Notes under the pieces: model-generated | Database searches by the model: none | Seen by the model: only the letters and a program-made list of their open reading frames with translations | Told to the model about the DNA's origin: nothing | DNA from: Hydractinia symbiolongicarpus | Taxonomy: Eukaryota; Cnidaria; Hydrozoa; Anthoathecata; Hydractiniidae | Direction: 5' to 3' | Assembly: GCF_029227915.1 (NCBI RefSeq) | Contig: NC_079875.1 | Location: forward strand, 930,001 to 994,000 | Length of the DNA: 64,000 bases | Translations under genes and position numbers: made by a program | Shown here: positions 60,003 through 64,000 of the stretch, piece after piece | Layout of the letters: every line of letters starts with the position of its first letter | Numbering within the stretch: the first letter of the stretch is position 1

Positions 60003-60205
60003 TCGTTCGGGAAGTGAGTTTACTCCCTGGGTACTTTCTTTGTATACATTCGACTATACGGGCCAAGCCCCGGATTTACGGGAAAACGCGGGATTTCGTT
60101 TGCCGGCGATTAAACCTCTTTCATTAAGCGTCTCATCAAAAATGAAAACATTTTTGAAAACTACAAGTCTCATGCGTTTTAGTGGTGAAAAAATAATTTA
60201 AAAAA

Positions 60206-62434
60206 TCGTTCGGGAAATGAGTTTACTCCCTGGGTACTTTCTTTGTATACTTTTGACTTTACGGGCCGAGTCTGGGATTTACGGAAAATCGCGGATTTTC
60301 GTTTGCCGGCGATTAAACTTCTTTTATTCAGCGTCCCATCAAATATGAAAATATTTTTGAAAACTACAAGTCTCATGCGTTTAGTGGTAAAAAAATAATA
60401 TAAAAAATCGTTCGGGAAATGAGTTTACTCCCTGGGTACTTTCTTTGTATACTTTTGACTATACGGGCCGAGACCGGGATTTACGGGAAATTGCGGGTTT
60501 TCGTTTGCCGGCGATTAAACTTCTTTTATTCAGCGTCTCATCAAAAATGAAAACATTTTTAAAAACTACAAGTCTCATGGGCTTTAGTGGTGAAATAATA
60601 ATTTAAAAAATCGTTTGGGAAATGAGTTTACTCCCTGGGTACTTTCTTTGTATACTTTTGAATATACGGGTCAAGTCCGGGGTTTATGGGAAATGGCGGG
60701 TTTTCGTTTGCCGGCGATTAAACTTCTTTTATTCAGCGTCTCATCAAAAATGAAAACATTTTTGAAAACTACAAGTCTCATGCGTTTTAGTAGTGAAAAG
60801 ATAATTTTAAAAATCGTTTTGGAAATGAGTTTACTCACAGGGTACTTTCTTTGTATACATTCGACTATACGGGCCAAGCCCGGGATTTACGGGAAATCGC
60901 GGGTTTTCGTTTGCTGGCGATTAAACCACTTTCATTAAGCGTCTCATCAAAAATGAAAACATTTCTGAAAACTACAAGTCTCATGCGTTTTATTGGTGAA
61001 AAAATAATTTAAAAAATCGTTCGGGAAATGAGTTTACTCACAGGGTACTTTCTTTGTATACATTCAACTATACGGGCCAAGCCCGGGAATTACGGGAAAT
61101 CGTGGGTTATAGTTTTCCGGCGATTAAACCTCTTTCATTAAGCGTCTCATCAAAAATGAAAACATTTTTGAAAACTACAAGTCTCATGCGTTTTAGTGGT
61201 GAAAATAAAAATTAAAAAATCGTTCGGGAAATGAGTTTACTCCCTGGGTACTTTCTTTGTATACATTCGACTATACGGGCCAAGCCCCGGATTTACGGGA
61301 AAACGCGGGATTTCGTTTGCCGGCGATTAAACCTCTTTCATTAAGCGTCTCATCAAAAATGAAAACATTTTTGAAAACTACAAGTCTCATGCGTTTTAGT
61401 GGTGAAAAAATAATTTAAAAAATCGTTCGGGAAATGAGTTTACTCCCTGGGTACTTTCTTTGTATACTTTTGACTTTACGGGCCGAGTCCGGGATTTACG
61501 GAAAATCGCGGATTTTCGTTTGCCGGCGATTAAACTTCTTTTATTCAGCGTCTCATCAAATATGAAAATATTTTTGAAAACTACAAGTCTCATGCGTTTA
61601 GTGGTAAAAAAATAATATAAAAAATCGTTCGGAAAATGAGTTTACTCCCTGGGTACTTTCTTTGTATACTTTTGAATATACGGGTCAAGTCCGGGGTTTA
61701 CGGGAAATGGCGGGTTTTCGTTTGCCGGCGATTAAACTTCTTTTATTCAGCGTCTCATCAAAATGAAAACATTTTTGAAAACTACAAGTCTCATGCGTTT
61801 TAGTAGTGAAAAGATAATTTAAAAAATCGTTTTGGAAATGAGTTTACTCACAGGGTACTTTCTTTGTATACATTCGACTATACGGGCCAAGCCCGGGATT
61901 TACGGGAAATCGCGGGTTTTCGTTTGCTGGCGATTAAACCACTTTCATTAAGCGTCTCATCCAAAATGAAAACATTTCTGAAAACTACAAGTCTCATGCG
62001 TTTTAGTGGTGAAAAAAAAATTAAAAAATCGTTCGGGAAATGAGTTTACTCCCTGGGTACTTTCTTTCTATACATTCGACTATACGGGCCAAGCCTGGGA
62101 TTTACGGGAAATCGAGGGATTTCGTTTGAGGGCGATTAAACTTCTTTTATTCAGCGTCTCATCAAAAATGAAAACATTTTTAAAAACTACAAGTCTCATG
62201 GGCTTTAGTGGTGAAATAATAATTTAAAAATTCGTTAGGGAAATGAGTTTACTGACTGGGTACTTTCCTTGTATACTTTTGACTATACGGGCCGAGACCG
62301 GGATTCACGGGAAATTGCGGGTTTTCGTTTGCCGGCGATTAAACTTCTTTTATTCAGCGTCTCATCAAAAATGAAAACATTTTTAAAAACTACAAGTCTC
62401 ATGGGCTTTAGTGGTGAAATAATAATTTAAAAAA
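60206..62434 (+). repeat. Mixed block of the 1,400-bp and 810-bp families (11 monomers)
   Basis: The TTGACTTTACGG, GAGACCGGG and GGTTTATGGG monomers at 60,206-60,813 and the ACATTCAACT monomer at about 61,017 follow the 1,400-bp order. From about 61,200 the undeleted GAAAATAAAAATTAAAAA linker, an AAGCCCCGG monomer and a second TTGACTTTACGG/TTGAATATACGGG pair follow. At about 62,022 a monomer combines GGAAATCGAGGG with TTTGAGGGCGATT, both marks of the 810-bp unit. The next has CTGACTGGG. Confidence 0.8.
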
Positions 62435-64000
62435 TCGTTTGGGAAATGAGTTTACTCCCTGGGTACTTTCTTTGTATACTTTTGACGTTACGGGCCGAGT
62501 CCGGGATTTACGGAAAATCGCGGATTTTCGTTTGCCGGCGATTAAACTTCTTTTATTCAGCGTCCCATCAAATATGAAAATATTTTTGAAAACTACAAGT
62601 CTCATGCGTTTAGTGGTAAAAAAATAATATAAAAAATCGTTTGGGAAATGAGTTTACTCCCTGGGTACTTTCTTTGTATACTTTTGAATATACGGGTCAA
62701 GTCCGGGGTTTATGGGAAATGGCGGGTTTTCGTTTGCCGGCGATTAAACTTCTTTTATTCAGCGTCTCATCAAAAATGAAAACATTATTGAAAACTACAA
62801 GTCTCATGCGTTTTAGTAGTGAAAAGATAATTTTAAAAATCGTTTTGGAAATGAGTTTACTCACAGGGCACTTTCTTTGTATACATTCGACTATACGGGC
62901 CAAGCCCGGGATTTACGGGAAATCGCGGGTTTTCGTTTGCTGGCGATTAAACCACTTTCATTAAGCGTCTCATCAAAAATGAAAACATTTCTGAAAACTA
63001 CAAGTCTCATGCGTTTTATTGGTGAAAAAATAATTTAAAAAATCGTTCGGGAAATGAGTTTACTCACAGGGTACTTTCTTTGTATACATTCGACTATACT
63101 GGCCAAGCCCGGGATTTACGGGAAATCGCGGGTTTTCCTTTGCCGGCGATTAAACTTCTTTCATTAACCGTCTCATCAAAAATGAAAAATTTTTTGAAAA
63201 CTACAAGTCTCATGCGTTTCAGTGGTAAAAAAAAAATTAAAAAATCGTTCGGGAAATGAGTTTACTCCCTGGGTACTTTCTTTGTATACATTCGACTATA
63301 CGGGCCAAGCCCGGGATTTACGGGAAATCGAGGGATTTCGTTTGCCGGCGATTAAACCTCTTTCATTAAGCGTCTCATCAAAAATGAAAACATTTTTGAA
63401 AACTACAAGTCTCATGCGTTTTAGTGGTGAAAAAATAATTTAAAAAATCGTTCGGTAAATGAGTTTACTCCCTGGGTACTCTCTTGTATACTTTGGACTA
63501 TACGGGCCGAGTCCGGGATTTACGGGAAATTGCGGGTTTTCGTTTGCCGGCGATTAAACTTCTGTTATTCAGCGTCTTATCAAAAATGAAAACATTTTTA
63601 AAAACTACAAGTCTCATGGGCTTTAGTGGTGAAATAATAATTTAAAAAATCGTTTGGGAAATGAGTTTACTCCCTGGGTACTTTCTTTGTATACTTTTGA
63701 ATATACGGGTCAAGTCCGGGGTTTACGGGAAATGGCGGGTTTTCGTTTGCCGGCGATTAAACTTCTTTTATTCAGCGTCTCATCAAAAATGAAAATAATT
63801 TTGAAAACTACAAGTCTCATGCGTTTTAGTAGTGAAAAGATAATTTTAAAAATCGTTTTGGAAATGAGTTTACTCACAGGGTACTTTCTTTGTATACATT
63901 CGACTATACGGGCCAAGCCCGGGATTTACGGGAAATCGCGGGTTTTCGTTTGCTGGCGATTAAACCACTTTCATTAAGCGTCTCATCAAAAATGAAAACA
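62435..64000 (+). repeat. Further copy of the 1,400-bp family, then 810-type monomers, to the window edge
   Basis: 62,435 to about 63,04x matches 58,420 to about 59,03x (offset 4,015). Private changes are TTGACGTTACGG, CATTATTGAAAAC and GGGCACTTTC. It then passes to a TTAACCG monomer at about 63,04x, a GTAAAAAAAAAATTAAAAA linker with GGAAATCGAGGG, and a TACTCTCTTGTATAC monomer like the 810-bp family. The TTGAATATACGGG monomer restarts at 63,650. The array runs off the end of the window in the 3' part of a monomer. Confidence 0.82.

Larger units (their letters stand above)
59028..60205 (+). repeat. Two tandem 589-bp 3-mers carrying the truncated monomer
   Basis: 59,028-59,616 and 59,617-60,205 each hold an ACATTCAACT monomer with GGGAATTACGG, the truncated monomer, and a GGAAGTGAG monomer. 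In the first copy the third monomer is a hybrid: it starts GGAAGTGAG like 58,014, but continues AAGCCCGGG, GCTGGCG and ATTGGTG like 57,425. The second keeps AAGCCCCGG. The length of 589 bp is 3 x 203 minus 20. Confidence 0.88.
1..64000 (+). repeat. Satellite DNA array, about 203-bp monomer, about 315 head-to-tail copies
   Basis: The same block recurs every 202-203 bp through the whole window. It starts at TCGTTCGGGAAATGAG, passes through TTTGCCGGCGATTAAAC and TCTCATCAAAAATG, and ends in an A/T-rich ATAATTTAAAAAA. Both window edges lie inside the array. All monomers are in one orientation; I saw no inverted copy, gap or foreign insertion. One monomer holds about 77 G+C in 203 bases. Neighbouring monomers differ by substitutions and 1-bp indels, while monomers several units apart are often nearly identical, which is HOR organisation. 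The length and purity are typical of eukaryotic centromeric, pericentromeric or subtelomeric satellites. Which of these it is cannot be told from sequence alone. I do not recognise the family. No gene is supported anywhere in it. Confidence 0.98.

Noticed and set aside
3111-63916. Minus-strand open reading frames of 64-99 codons
   Set aside because: They are reverse-strand shadows of particular monomer variants (mainly the TTGACTTTACGG and ACATTCGACT types) and appear or vanish with single changes. Their sequences simply repeat the satellite.
214-63977. Recurrent open reading frames of 61-113 codons, about one per monomer, on the plus strand
   Set aside because: They are the same repeat read again and again. 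Most begin at TTG in TCGTTTGGG, not at ATG, and end at the TAATTTAA linker. The 203-bp period is not a multiple of three, so the frame shifts at each monomer. Longer ones arise only where a linker stop is lost. Frameshifting 1-bp indels and stop changes are freely tolerated. There is no sign of promoter, splice structure or coding constraint.
1-64000. CRISPR array
   Set aside because: The regular spacing could suggest one, but the whole 203-bp unit repeats with no distinct short repeat and unique spacer, and no cas gene is present.
1-64000. rDNA spacer, tRNA/5S cluster or SINE tandem array
   Set aside because: I saw no tRNA- or 5S-like A and B box arrangement, no cloverleaf and no poly(A)-ended element with target duplications. 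The monomers join directly head to tail.
1-64000. Telomeric repeat or interstitial telomere
   Set aside because: TTAGGG appears only as part of TCGTTAGGGAAATG in some monomers, a single-base relative of TCGTTCGGG. It is never in tandem.
1-64000. Insertion of a transposable element or unique gene at HOR borders
   Set aside because: I followed the borders near 5,277, 10,950, 16,452, 19,079, 36,904, 44,418, 54,577 and 57,020. Each passes from one monomer variant to another with no foreign sequence, inverted repeat or target duplication.
1-64000. A novel gene system such as a defence island, operon or biosynthetic cluster
   Set aside because: The prompt raised the possibility, but the window holds no genes at all. 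What is of interest here is satellite architecture and its recombination record.

Overview
The window is one uninterrupted tandem satellite DNA array. From base 1 to base 64,000 it is built of about 315 head-to-tail copies of an AT-rich monomer of about 203 bp (roughly 38% G+C, hand-counted on one representative monomer). All copies are in the same orientation. I found no protein-coding gene, tRNA, rRNA, CRISPR array, insertion sequence, transposon or unique sequence in it. An array of this size and purity, with a near-nucleosomal monomer and higher-order repeat (HOR) structure, is what eukaryotic centromeric, pericentromeric or subtelomeric heterochromatin looks like. I do not recognise the monomer family, so I cannot name the organism. 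CpG is over-represented (about 13 per monomer), which argues against long exposure to CpG-methylation decay.

Two broad monomer classes differ at their 3' end: a G-type (ATGGGCTTTAGTGGTGAAAT) and a C-type (ATGCGTTTTAGTGGTGAAAA). Many sub-variants carry recognisable markers. The layout, left to right, is as follows. 1-10,949: 406-bp G/C dimers inside a duplication of about 5 kb (copy A 1-5,268, copy B 6,089-10,949, with an 812-bp derivative between). 11,166-16,451: 406-bp dimers, then HORs of 7 and 5 monomers that include a distinctive HpaI/NcoI-marked variant. 16,452-18,883: two 1,216-bp 6-mers. 19,079-28,807: an 8-mer family (about 1,621 bp) whose copies gain or lose whole monomers (6, 8 or 11). 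28,808-36,521: dimers, 609-bp trimers and a duplicated 1,421-bp 7-mer. 36,904-44,417: an 11-mer (2,234 bp), one copy of which is expanded to 15 monomers. 44,442-54,576: a 12-mer and its shuffled derivatives. 54,577-57,006: three 810-bp 4-mers. 57,020-64,000: a 1,400-bp 7-mer family that includes a monomer with a 20-bp deletion.

Nothing here works together as genes do. The biology is in the repeat itself. Local, recent expansions of different unit lengths lie side by side, and in-register unequal exchange has left hybrid monomers at the junctions. Each monomer also carries sequence features that could matter for chromatin: a near-perfect A/T hairpin, a cluster of GGG runs spaced 9-11 bp apart, and dense CpG. 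Short open frames recur once per monomer but look like by-products of the repeat, not genes.
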